The notes under the pieces were generated by a model. It did no database searches and was not told where the DNA came from. It saw only the letters and a list, made by a program, of their open reading frames with translations. From an uncultured Myxococcales bacterium (GTDB taxonomy: Bacteria; Myxococcota_A; Polyangia; Polyangiales; Polyangiaceae), in assembly GCA_937872925.1 (NCBI GenBank), contig CALMUT010000357.1, positions 1 to 48,768 of the forward strand: a stretch of 48,768 nucleotides of DNA. Direction: 5' to 3'. A program made the translations under genes and the position numbers. Shown piece by piece: positions 16,382 through 23,939 of this stretch (the first letter of the stretch is position 1; each line of letters starts with the position of its first letter).

Positions 16382-17611
16382 ATGACCTCAAACGTGCACA
16401 TTCTCGGCGGCTACCAGACGGACTTCGGCCGCAACTGGACCAAAGAAGGCAAACACATTGCCGCCATGATTCGCGAAGCCACCCTTGCGGGACTGGCGGC
16501 CGCGCAGGTGGATCCGAAGGACGTAGATTCCGGCCACGTCGGCAACTTTGCGGCGGAGCTCTATTCGATGCAGGGACACCTCGGGGCGTTCTTGCTCGAG
16601 GCGGATCCCGCGCTCAGCGGCTTGCCCACTGGCCGGCATGAGGCAGCCTGTGCCTCCGGATCCATCGCCTTGCTGGCGGCCTCCGCAGAAATCGAGGCGG
16701 GTCGCTACGACTGCGTGCTCGTGGTCGGCGTGGAGCAGATGAAGACCGTAAGCCCCGGCGTGGGCGGGGATTATCTGGGCACGGCCGCTTGGTACGAACT
16801 CGAAGCTAAGGGGGTGGAGTTCCCCTTTCCCAAGTTGTTTGGCCGGCTGGGGGACGAGTACGAGCGTCGCTATGGCCTGAAAGATGAGCACTTGGCGCGC
16901 ATCAGTGCCGTCAATTACGAAAACGCGAAGAGAAACCCCAAGGCGCAAACCCGCACTTGGTACATGTCAGAGGATCACGCGTGTGTGGCCAGCAAGTACA
17001 ACGCGAAGATCGGCGGGCGGATCAAAGTGACAGATTGTTCCCAGGTCACGGACGGCGCCGTTGCTCTAGTCCTGGCGTCGGACAAGTTTGCGGCTGAGCA
17101 CGCCAAGCGACTTGGCGTGCCCAGCGGCTCCTTTCCTCAGATCCAAGGTTGGGGGCACCACACGGCGCCGCTCAGTTTCGACGACAAGGTACAGGAGAGC
17201 AAAGACTCCAAGTACGTGCTGCCCCACACCCGACAGGCGATTTTGGATGCGTTCAAACGCGCGGGCATCGCGGACTGCTGGAAGCTCGATGCCATTGAGA
17301 CCCACGACTGCTTCACCACCTCCGAGTACATGGCCATCGACCACTTTGGTTTGACCAAGCCGGGCGAGTCTTTCAAAGCGGTGGAAGAGGGCGTGATCGA
17401 TTTTGGCGGCAAGCTGCCCATCAATCCCAGCGGCGGCCTGATCGGCGCGGGGCATCCGGTGGGGGCCACGGGTGTCCGGCAAATGCTCGACCTTTCCCTA
17501 CAAGTCACGGGCAAGGCGGGCGGGTATCAGGTCGAGGGCGCCAAGCGCGCGGCAATGCTGAATATCGGCGGCAGCGGCACGACCAGCGTCGTCTTCGTCG
17601 TCGGGGTCTGA
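16382..17611 (+). CDS. Thiolase (acetyl-CoA acyltransferase, SCP2-type)
   Basis: Predicted to carry out thiolytic cleavage or condensation of acyl-CoA. The 409 residues show the active Cys motif HEAACASGSIAL, HDCF in ETHDCFTTSEY, and NPSGGLIGAGHPVGATG near the end. The C-terminal CxG motif of classic thiolases is replaced by NIGGSGTT, as in SCP2-type enzymes. ATG 16382 has AAAGGA upstream. Its pairing with the dehydrogenase suggests beta-oxidation; the chain length is not readable. Confidence 0.88.
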   Translation: MTSNVHILGGYQTDFGRNWTKEGKHIAAMIREATLAGLAAAQVDPKDVDSGHVGNFAAELYSMQGHLGAFLLEADPALSGLPTGRHEAACASGSIALLAASAEIEAGRYDCVLVVGVEQMKTVSPGVGGDYLGTAAWYELEAKGVEFPFPKLFGRLGDEYERRYGLKDEHLARISAVNYENAKRNPKAQTRTWYMSEDHACVASKYNAKIGGRIKVTDCSQVTDGAVALVLASDKFAAEHAKRLGVPSGSFPQIQGWGHHTAPLSFDDKVQESKDSKYVLPHTRQAILDAFKRAGIADCWKLDAIETHDCFTTSEYMAIDHFGLTKPGESFKAVEEGVIDFGGKLPINPSGGLIGAGHPVGATGVRQMLDLSLQVTGKAGGYQVEGAKRAAMLNIGGSGTTSVVFVVGV

Positions 17612-17638
17612 GGACCCGGCGAAAAACCGAGCTATGCT

Positions 17639-18202
17639 GTGCGGGTGCTGCTGCCCGTACAACACCTCGTCGACCGCGTGCGGCACCCGCGCAAACGTGC
17701 CGACGCGGTGTACAACTTGCGCAAGCAGCTCCGCGCGCTGCCTAGCCGGGGCGAGTGTTCCGCGGAAGCGGCGGCCCTTGCTGACAAGATGGCCAAGCTG
17801 CGAGAGCAGCTCACGCTTGCAATTGGGGCGGTGACCTCGTGCTCGAAGTGTGCTCTGAAACACCCGGAGCCCTTCGGCCACTACGCCGGTGGGCACTGCT
17901 GCGGCGGCAGCACCGCGAAAATATTCACGGACCAAGAGCTGCTCGCCCTCAAGCTTTCCGGAACCGAACCCTTGGACTTCGTACCGCCGCATGGCGACAT
18001 GGCGGGTTGTGTATTTCGGGGCTCGTCGTCCTGCTCATTGGACCGCAAGCACCGACCGACGATCTGCGTGCACTACACTTGCCGGCAGCTGGAGCATGAG
18101 ATCCGCGAGCGCGGCGATCTGAAACACATCCGTGCGTTACAGACGGAGCTGCGTCAGACCTTCGAGCGTTTTTGCGTGGTGACGGCACCACCCGACATTT
18201 GA
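17639..18202 (+). CDS. YkgJ-like cysteine-cluster protein
   Basis: A 187-residue soluble protein with many conserved Cys: CSKC, HCCGG, GCVFR, then SCSLDRKHRPTICVHYTCR. This layout matches YkgJ/CxxCxxCC-type proteins, which probably bind iron-sulphur or zinc; their reaction is unknown. The N-terminus is helical. A GTG at 17639 is the start (GTG 17645 is also possible); it lies 27 bases after the thiolase stop. It is convergent with the Asp-box lipoprotein 11 bases away. Confidence 0.75.
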   Translation: MRVLLPVQHLVDRVRHPRKRADAVYNLRKQLRALPSRGECSAEAAALADKMAKLREQLTLAIGAVTSCSKCALKHPEPFGHYAGGHCCGGSTAKIFTDQELLALKLSGTEPLDFVPPHGDMAGCVFRGSSSCSLDRKHRPTICVHYTCRQLEHEIRERGDLKHIRALQTELRQTFERFCVVTAPPDI

Positions 18203-18213
18203 TAGCGATTCGA

Positions 18214-19431
18214 TCAGGGGTCGAGGCGCAGGATCCCGGCAGCCGTGTACGCCACGATGCCCCCACCTGCGGTGATGCCCACTTCGTAGGCATAGGTGGA
18301 CAGGCCCGGCGTATTGGGCAGTGACGGAGAAGGCGTGACATCGGAGAACGTGGCGCCGGCGTCGTTGCTCCGCCAGACCGCATGACCCGATGCGCGATCG
18401 TTGACCACCACCGTCTTGCCGCCATCGCGCGGGTCCAGCTGCAGCCACCAGCTGCCGCCTTTGGGCAGCTGCTGCACGGAGTTGAAAGTCTTGCCACCGT
18501 CCGTGGACTGATACACCTCGCTATTCTGTCCGTTGCCACCTAGGGCGACCAAGCGACTTGGGTCCGTTGCAAAGCCCCCCAACGCGTACACGGTCGTGGC
18601 GCCGGGCACGGCTACAGCACTGCAGATCGTGCCCTGGCAGCTCACCACTCCGTCTTTGCCGCAGGCGAAGACGTCATTGTTCCCGCTCTTGGCGTAGCCA
18701 GCGGCGGCGGTGCAGCCGGATGGCAACTGGACGCTCGTGAAGTTCGTCCCGAAATCCGTGGAGAGCCGCACCTTGCCGTCGACCAACGCGACCAGCGCTC
18801 CAGCGTTCCACACCAGCTTCTCTAGGTGCACGAGACTCTGCAGCTGGAAGCTCTTGCCGCCGTCGGCGGAACTCGCAAAGCGCCACAGATCGCTGAAGTC
18901 GAAGCCGTAGGGGAAACCGAACGCAGTTGCGATCTTCTGCGCGTCCTTGGGATGCCAGACCAAACCATGGCCGTCGATGTAAGAGTCCTTGGGTACGTCT
19001 ATGATCTTGGTGCTGCTGAGTGTCTTGCCAGAATCCGTGCTGGTAGCAATCACCACCGAGTTGCCGAGACCCGGAGCGGACGGGGACTGGTCGATCAAGA
19101 TGGCGATGCTGTTCGGATCCGTGGGATGCCCGGTGAGGGCCGTCACACCATACAGCGAGCTGTTCTCGATCACCGTCCATACGCCGCTTGGCCCAGCTCC
19201 GGAGCCGCCGCTTCCCGCGCCGCCCCCGCTTCCGGCGCTTGCTCCGAAGCCGGCCGACGCACCGGAGCCCGCAGCACCTGCCGTCGCGCCGTTGCCAGCA
19301 GTGTTGCCCGTGCCGGAGAAGGAACCACTTCCGCCAATGCCGCTGTCCGCCGCTCCGCCGCCGCCCGATCCGCTGGAGCAAGCGAAGACCAGCAACGCAA
19401 CCCCCCAAATCCCAACCGCTTTCCCAGTCAT
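18214..19431 (-). CDS. Lipoprotein with BNR/Asp-box repeats (sialidase-like propeller fold)
   Basis: A 405-residue predicted lipoprotein: lipobox VFAC (Cys18), then a Gly/Ala/Ser/Thr-rich linker (about 20-85), then a beta-propeller marked by five Asp boxes (STDSGKTL, SADGGKSF, STDFGTNF, STDGGKTF, SNDAGATF). Asp-box propellers include sialidases and sortilin-like proteins, but I see no sialidase Arg-triad and RIP motif, so hydrolase activity is not supported. It is probably secreted to the outer membrane or surface. The 71 bases between it and arsJ hold nothing clear. Confidence 0.82.
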   Translation of the reverse strand: MTGKAVGIWGVALLVFACSSGSGGGGAADSGIGGSGSFSGTGNTAGNGATAGAAGSGASAGFGASAGSGGGAGSGGSGAGPSGVWTVIENSSLYGVTALTGHPTDPNSIAILIDQSPSAPGLGNSVVIATSTDSGKTLSSTKIIDVPKDSYIDGHGLVWHPKDAQKIATAFGFPYGFDFSDLWRFASSADGGKSFQLQSLVHLEKLVWNAGALVALVDGKVRLSTDFGTNFTSVQLPSGCTAAAGYAKSGNNDVFACGKDGVVSCQGTICSAVAVPGATTVYALGGFATDPSRLVALGGNGQNSEVYQSTDGGKTFNSVQQLPKGGSWWLQLDPRDGGKTVVVNDRASGHAVWRSNDAGATFSDVTPSPSLPNTPGLSTYAYEVGITAGGGIVAYTAAGILRLDP

Positions 19432-19502
19432 GTGCCCGTTGGTTGCAGGCGCCGCTCAGGCATTCAAAGCGTACGCCGCAACGAAGCTGTGGCGCTCCAG
19501 AC

Positions 19503-20732
19503 TCAAGAAGGCGCCGCGCCCTGGGCGCGTCGGGTGTCCGGCAGACCCAGAGCCGCAAGCGCGGACAAGAGCACACACGCCGCCGCCGACAAGAGGCACA
19601 GACGTAGACCGCCAAGCTGGTACAGCAGCCCGGAGAGCAGTGTGCCCAAGAGACGCCCAGCCGCGTTCGCCATGTAATAGAAGCCGACGCTTTCGGCGAC
19701 CTTGTCGCCGTCAGCGTATGCCAACACCAGGTACGAATGCAGCGAAGAATTTACTGCGAAGACCACGCCGAACGCCGCTAGGCCTCCAAGCACGACCGAG
19801 CGTGGACTGAGGTTGGCGGCTAAGGCTGCCGTGATCAGTAGTGGGACCAGCAATAGCGCAAACGCCCAGACTTGCGCAGCGCGTGCTTCGTTCGCGTTGG
19901 GGCCGTGGCGCAGCAGTTTCGGCGTCACGGATTGCACGCCGCCATATCCGACCACCCACAGCGCCATGTAGCTACCGACCTGCACAAAACTGAAGTGCAG
20001 GACTTCGTAGAGGAACACCGGTAGTGCGACGACGAACCACACGTCGCGCGCGCAGAACAAGAACATGCGCGCCAGGGAAAGCAGGTTGATGGCTCGGGAC
20101 TTGGAGAGTAGCTCGGAAAGGAGTGGCTTCTTCTTCGCCCGACCCAGCTCTGCCGGGAGCACGGCCCCCGCACAGGCCGCCGACAGCAGCACGCCCAGCG
20201 CCAACGCCAGGAGTGCGCCCCGGAACGCGAGCCACGACAAGAGTCCGCCGCCTAGAAAGAACCCCAAGCCTTTTAGAGCGTTCTTCGAACCCGTGAGCAG
20301 GGCGACCCAGCGGAAGAGCGTCCCGCTTTCGTTTTCCGGCACGACGGCTTTGATCGCGCTCTTGGCGCTGAGCTTGGTCAGGTCTTTGGCCACGCCGCTG
20401 AGCCCTTGAGCGACGAGCACGTAAGCGACCTGTTGCGCCTGCGGCCAATGCTCGCGCAAGAAACTGAGGCTGAGCAGCGCGACCCCCTGCAGCACCAGGC
20501 CACCCAGAAGCGTCATCTTGAGACCGCTGCGCGCAGCAATGTACCCGCCAAATAGATTGGTGACGACGCCCAGGACTTCATACAGCACGAACAACAGCGC
20601 CAGGGACACCGGCGAATAGCCCAGCGCATGGAAGTGCAGCAGCACCAACATACGCAGAGCACCGTCGGTGAGGGTGAATGCCCAGTAGGCGCCAGTGACG
20701 ACGGCGTAGTTACGGACACCCGAGGCAGGCAC
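19503..20732 (-). CDS. arsJ: ArsJ organoarsenical efflux permease (MFS)
   Basis: Membrane exporter of 409 residues with about 12 hydrophobic segments. Its opening residues (YAVVTGAYWAFTLTDGALRM) match the ArsJ family. ArsJ exports 1-arseno-3-phosphoglycerate, formed when a dedicated GAPDH uses arsenate instead of phosphate, so together they give arsenate resistance. It lies 13 bases after the GAPDH gene and starts with GTG at 20732. The gene order arsR-gapdh-arsJ is the known arrangement for this pathway. Confidence is high. Confidence 0.92.
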   Translation of the reverse strand: MPASGVRNYAVVTGAYWAFTLTDGALRMLVLLHFHALGYSPVSLALLFVLYEVLGVVTNLFGGYIAARSGLKMTLLGGLVLQGVALLSLSFLREHWPQAQQVAYVLVAQGLSGVAKDLTKLSAKSAIKAVVPENESGTLFRWVALLTGSKNALKGLGFFLGGGLLSWLAFRGALLALALGVLLSAACAGAVLPAELGRAKKKPLLSELLSKSRAINLLSLARMFLFCARDVWFVVALPVFLYEVLHFSFVQVGSYMALWVVGYGGVQSVTPKLLRHGPNANEARAAQVWAFALLLVPLLITAALAANLSPRSVVLGGLAAFGVVFAVNSSLHSYLVLAYADGDKVAESVGFYYMANAAGRLLGTLLSGLLYQLGGLRLCLLSAAACVLLSALAALGLPDTRRAQGAAPS

Positions 20733-20745
20733 GCGTGATCCGCTT

Positions 20746-21759
20746 TCAGCTCAGGCTGTGGGCGACGAGTGCGGCCAGCTCGCTCATGCGATGCACGTAG
20801 CCCATCTCGTTGTCGTACCAGGCGAGCACTTTGACCTGGGTGCCGCCGACGACCCGTGTCGATGCTGCGTCGATGATGGCGGAGCGCGGGTCGTTCACGT
20901 AGTCCACGGACACCAGGGGGCGGGTTTCGAAACCGAGGATCCCCTGCAGCGGACCGGCATTTGCCGCGTCCTGCAGGAGCGCGTTCACTTCAGCGACGCT
21001 GGTGTCGCGAGCGACTTCGAAGACGCAGTCGGTAAGGGAGGCGTTGAGCAGCGGGACACGCACGGCGATGCCGTTCAGGCGGCCGGCCAGTTCGGGGTAG
21101 ATCATGCCGATAGCGCTGGCCGAGCCCGTGCTGGTGGGGATCAGCGACATCAGCGAAGAGCGGGCCCGCCTCAGGTCCTTGTGGGGCGCGTCGACTACGG
21201 TTTGGGTGTTGGTTACGTCATGGATGGTTGTGATCATGCCATGACGAATGCCTAAGCTTTCTTGCAGCACTTTGACCACCGGTGCCAAGCAATTCGTGGT
21301 GCAGGAAGCAGCCGTCACGAGGTGGTGCTGCGTGGGATCGTAGAGCTCGTGATTGACGCCCATGACGATATTGAGTGCGCCCGCCTTGACGGGGGCTGCC
21401 ACGATGACTTTCCGCACTCCGGCGTCGAAATACGGCTGCAAGCTCTCGGGAGTGCGGAACTTTCCGCTGCACTCGAGCACGATGTCCACGCCGTGCTTCG
21501 CCCATGGCACCTGCGCGGGGCTGAAGGCGCTGCAATATTCCATTCGCGACCCGGCAAGTTGGATACTGCTTTCGTCGTGCCCAGGGCTCTGGGAAAAGCG
21601 CCCATGCACCGAGTCGAACTCAAGCAGGTGTGCAGACGTCTCGGCGCCCGCGTTGGGCTCGTTGATCAAGACATAGTCGAAGTCGGGCCAGTCCCACGAC
21701 GCACGCAGTGCGAGTCGCCCCATGCGTCCGAAACCGTTGATGCCGATTCTTGCGCTCAT
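20746..21759 (-). CDS. ArsJ-associated glyceraldehyde-3-phosphate dehydrogenase
   Basis: Converts glyceraldehyde-3-phosphate with arsenate to 1-arseno-3-phosphoglycerate for export by ArsJ (known from the family). The 337 residues start at ATG 21759, overlapping the arsR stop (ATGA). The NAD motif is RIGINGFGRMGR; the catalytic Cys is in AASCTTNCLAPV; the end has WYDNEMGYVHRM. The frame continues upstream to 21819 only because it overlaps arsR. It is distinguished from housekeeping GAPDH by its neighbours rather than a single residue. Confidence 0.92.
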   Translation of the reverse strand: MSARIGINGFGRMGRLALRASWDWPDFDYVLINEPNAGAETSAHLLEFDSVHGRFSQSPGHDESSIQLAGSRMEYCSAFSPAQVPWAKHGVDIVLECSGKFRTPESLQPYFDAGVRKVIVAAPVKAGALNIVMGVNHELYDPTQHHLVTAASCTTNCLAPVVKVLQESLGIRHGMITTIHDVTNTQTVVDAPHKDLRRARSSLMSLIPTSTGSASAIGMIYPELAGRLNGIAVRVPLLNASLTDCVFEVARDTSVAEVNALLQDAANAGPLQGILGFETRPLVSVDYVNDPRSAIIDAASTRVVGGTQVKVLAWYDNEMGYVHRMSELAALVAHSLS

Positions 21760-22088
21760 GAGCAGCCCGCTGTCTTGCTTTGCGCTGGCATGCAGGCCTG
21801 GGGGTTTCCGCCGCAGCATTGGTCCGTGAGATACCCGACGAGGGCATTCATCGTGTCGAAGCGCGCGATGTAGTGAATGCTGCGGCCTTCACGTCGCGAT
21901 TCGAGCAATCCGGCGTGGCTGAGCAACTTCAAGTGGAACGACAGGGTGCCCGGCACCACACCCAGCTCCGCGGCGATGGCTCCAGCGGCCACGCCCTCGG
22001 GCCCCGCGGCGACCAGCAGTCGGAATACGTCGAGGCGTGACTCTTGAGCCAACGCGCTCAGGGCGGCTAAGGCGCTCGATTTATCCAT
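21756..22088 (-). CDS. arsR: ArsR-family metalloid-responsive repressor
   Basis: A 110-residue winged-helix repressor: LSALAQESRLDVFRLL, AIAAELGVVPGTLSFHLKLL (recognition helix) and GRSIHYIARFD. It carries a C-terminal CC pair (TDQCCGG) with more Cys (QACMPAQ, AGCS) that could sense As(III)-type ligands. Its ATG at 22088 sits inside a 34-base palindrome, its likely operator. It heads the arsR-gapdh-arsJ operon. Cognate metal or organoarsenical is inferred from context. Confidence 0.92.
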   Translation of the reverse strand: MDKSSALAALSALAQESRLDVFRLLVAAGPEGVAAGAIAAELGVVPGTLSFHLKLLSHAGLLESRREGRSIHYIARFDTMNALVGYLTDQCCGGNPQACMPAQSKTAGCS

Positions 22089-22119
22089 AGTTTGATAATA
22101 ATAGTATTATCAAACTATG
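22086..22119. promoter_or_regulatory. ArsR operator palindrome
   Basis: Two perfect 15-base arms separated by four bases (ATAG). The left arm is CATAGTTTGATAATA, with its exact complement at 22105-22119. It is very AT-rich against a GC-rich background. The left end contains the arsR ATG (22088-22086), and the -10 box lies in the middle, so bound repressor would block both RNA polymerase and the start codon region. The repeat is seen directly; its role is inferred. Confidence 0.85.
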
Positions 22120-22126
22120 CCCGCAA
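22098..22126 (-). promoter_or_regulatory. Sigma-70-like promoter of arsR operon
   Basis: On the minus strand, TTGCGG (22126-22121), 17 bases, then TATTAT (22103-22098). Transcription would start near 22091-22090, at most a few bases before ATG 22088, so the mRNA would be nearly leaderless. The -10 lies inside the operator. Confidence 0.55.
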
Positions 22127-22131
22127 GGGTC

Positions 22132-23469
22132 TTATTGCGGAGGCTTGGAGCCGGTGCGGATCGCACCCCAGAGTTCGGCCACCGCGTCGTCTTCGGGAGC
22201 GAGCTGCACGGCGATTTCGGCTTCAAGGCGCGCGTCGGCGATGCGTCCGTCCGTCAGCAGAAGCCAGCCCAACGTGGTGTGGAATTCCGCGCCGAGGGCG
22301 TCCCCGTAGGCGCGCAGTCGCTCAAGCACGTGTACCGCGTTGGCGTAATCGCCGCGCTCGGCGAAAACGCGCGCCACTTCGCTGGCGACGTCGCCGCGAT
22401 CTGGCGCGAGGGACAGCGCGGTGCGCCAGGCTGCGGGAGCGTCAGGGTGACCCAAGCGTTCGACCGCGTGGGCGACGACCCGGGCGGCAGTTCGCTCGGT
22501 GGGATCTATCTCCAAGGCACGGATGCCGAGCCCGAACGCCCCTTCGGTGTCGTCAGTGAGCAAGGCGAGTTCCGCGAGCGCAGCATAGGTGGCGGCGCAT
22601 TCCGGATCCGTAGCCTGCGCGGCGTGTAGGGATCGCACGGCCGCGTCGCCACGACGGAGTGCGATGGCGTTGCGCGCCTGGCCTAGGAAGGCTTCATGCT
22701 TCTGCTGCTCATCGTCGCTTTCGGCGGCGCGTGTAAAAGCGTCCAGAGCGACCGCGTGCTGGCCGCTGGCTTCCGCGCGTGCTGCTTCCACCAGTGCGTC
22801 TGCCCATAAGGAACGCTCTGGCCTCGCCCAGCACGCGACGAAGGTGCCGCGCTCCAGGATCCAGCGTTCGTGCACCAGCCCCGCCCGCCGCAGCAGTCGT
22901 TGCATCTCTTGGGCAGAGAAAGCGCGCCGCAGCGGCGCCGACAGGCGCTGTCCAACAACGGCGCAGGGCTCCGCGATCACAATGCGTGCGTCCGCGGAGG
23001 TCGCCTGACGTAGGTGCATCAGCACATCCAGGGGGCGCTGCACGTGACCGAGCACGTCCGCCACGATGGCGTGCTGCGCTTGAAGCTCCGGAAAGGTGGT
23101 TTGCACGTCGTGGCGGATCAGCTCCACGTCATGGGTGAACTCTTTGGCGAATACCAGGGTCTCGGCGTCTCGCTCCAATGCCACGACGCGATCTGCGCGC
23201 GTCGCCAATAGCGCGGAGCCTTCACCCGCGCCGGCACCGACGTCCAAACAGGTTCCGCCGCGGACTCCCCGCGCCAGCTCAGCGTAGAAAGCGCGGGTTG
23301 GGGGCGCGCCGCCTCGGAGGCCCGGGTAGGCGCGGGAACGCGTGCGCGGCGAGCGCACGATGACACCGGATTTGAAGTGGGCGTAGACCTCTTTGCGCTG
23401 GGCGCTGCCTACGTAGGTTGGCTCACGACCTCGATCGGGGTCGGGCTGGATGCTGACGTGCGCTTTCAT
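22132..23469 (-). CDS. SAM methyltransferase fused to TPR domain
   Basis: A 445-residue soluble protein. The N-terminal part is a class I methyltransferase: CLDVGAGAGEGSALLA, VVALERDAE, RHDVQ, then a VADVLGHVQRP segment. The C-terminal half is a series of TPR-like helical repeats (from about residue 225). ATG 23469 overlaps the fliS stop (ATGA), so it belongs to the fliD-fliS transcript. Flagellin or its glycan is a plausible substrate, but there is no direct evidence. It ends just before the arsR promoter. Confidence 0.8.
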   Translation of the reverse strand: MKAHVSIQPDPDRGREPTYVGSAQRKEVYAHFKSGVIVRSPRTRSRAYPGLRGGAPPTRAFYAELARGVRGGTCLDVGAGAGEGSALLATRADRVVALERDAETLVFAKEFTHDVELIRHDVQTTFPELQAQHAIVADVLGHVQRPLDVLMHLRQATSADARIVIAEPCAVVGQRLSAPLRRAFSAQEMQRLLRRAGLVHERWILERGTFVACWARPERSLWADALVEAARAEASGQHAVALDAFTRAAESDDEQQKHEAFLGQARNAIALRRGDAAVRSLHAAQATDPECAATYAALAELALLTDDTEGAFGLGIRALEIDPTERTAARVVAHAVERLGHPDAPAAWRTALSLAPDRGDVASEVARVFAERGDYANAVHVLERLRAYGDALGAEFHTTLGWLLLTDGRIADARLEAEIAVQLAPEDDAVAELWGAIRTGSKPPQ

Positions 23470-23864
23470 CTGCCACGGGCCTTCTCCTTCTGCGCTTCGA
23501 CCACGGCAACCGCCCAGGCCTCGCGCAGAGGTGTCAGAACTCGAATCACTTCATCCACGACTTCCGGGGATCCCTTCAGGTTGGCGAAGGTGATCTTGTC
23601 CATGCAAAACCCGTACACAGACTCCAAGTTGGCGCAGAGTTCGGGATTCACGTCATGGTCGAGGGCGATGTAGAGTTCCGACACCACGGAGTAGGCGCGG
23701 CTCAGCAGCTCGCCCGCTCGAGCCTTTTCGCCTCGTTCAAGAAACGCGCGGGCGCCGTTGAGAAAGCGAAACAGTCCGTCGTAGAGCGCAATGAGTAGCT
23801 CTCCGGGACTGGAGGTGTGGGCTTGGACTTGTTGGTAGCGGAGGGCCGCGGCAGTTTGCATCAT
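23466..23864 (-). CDS. fliS: Flagellin export chaperone FliS
   Basis: Cytoplasmic chaperone that binds the C-terminus of flagellin. The 132 residues are all helical. QQVQAHTSSPGELLIALYDGLFRFL and NGARAFLERGE are typical FliS segments, and length is normal. ATG 23864 starts it, with another ATG directly after. The 75-base gap to fliD contains no terminator: its oligo-T lies on the wrong strand. It shares a four-base overlap with the methyltransferase-TPR gene. Confidence 0.93.
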   Translation of the reverse strand: MMQTAAALRYQQVQAHTSSPGELLIALYDGLFRFLNGARAFLERGEKARAGELLSRAYSVVSELYIALDHDVNPELCANLESVYGFCMDKITFANLKGSPEVVDEVIRVLTPLREAWAVAVVEAQKEKARGR

Positions 23865-23939
23865 GATCTCAGTATGTTGAGCGGCTGCCGGACATGGATC
23901 CTTTACCTCTTGGAGTCATTTTTTTGACGCTTGGCTACG

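Noticed and set aside
18826..19677. Plus-strand frame (283 codons) opposite the Asp-box lipoprotein
   Set aside because: Shadow frame with unlikely composition; the minus strand has a lipobox and five Asp boxes.
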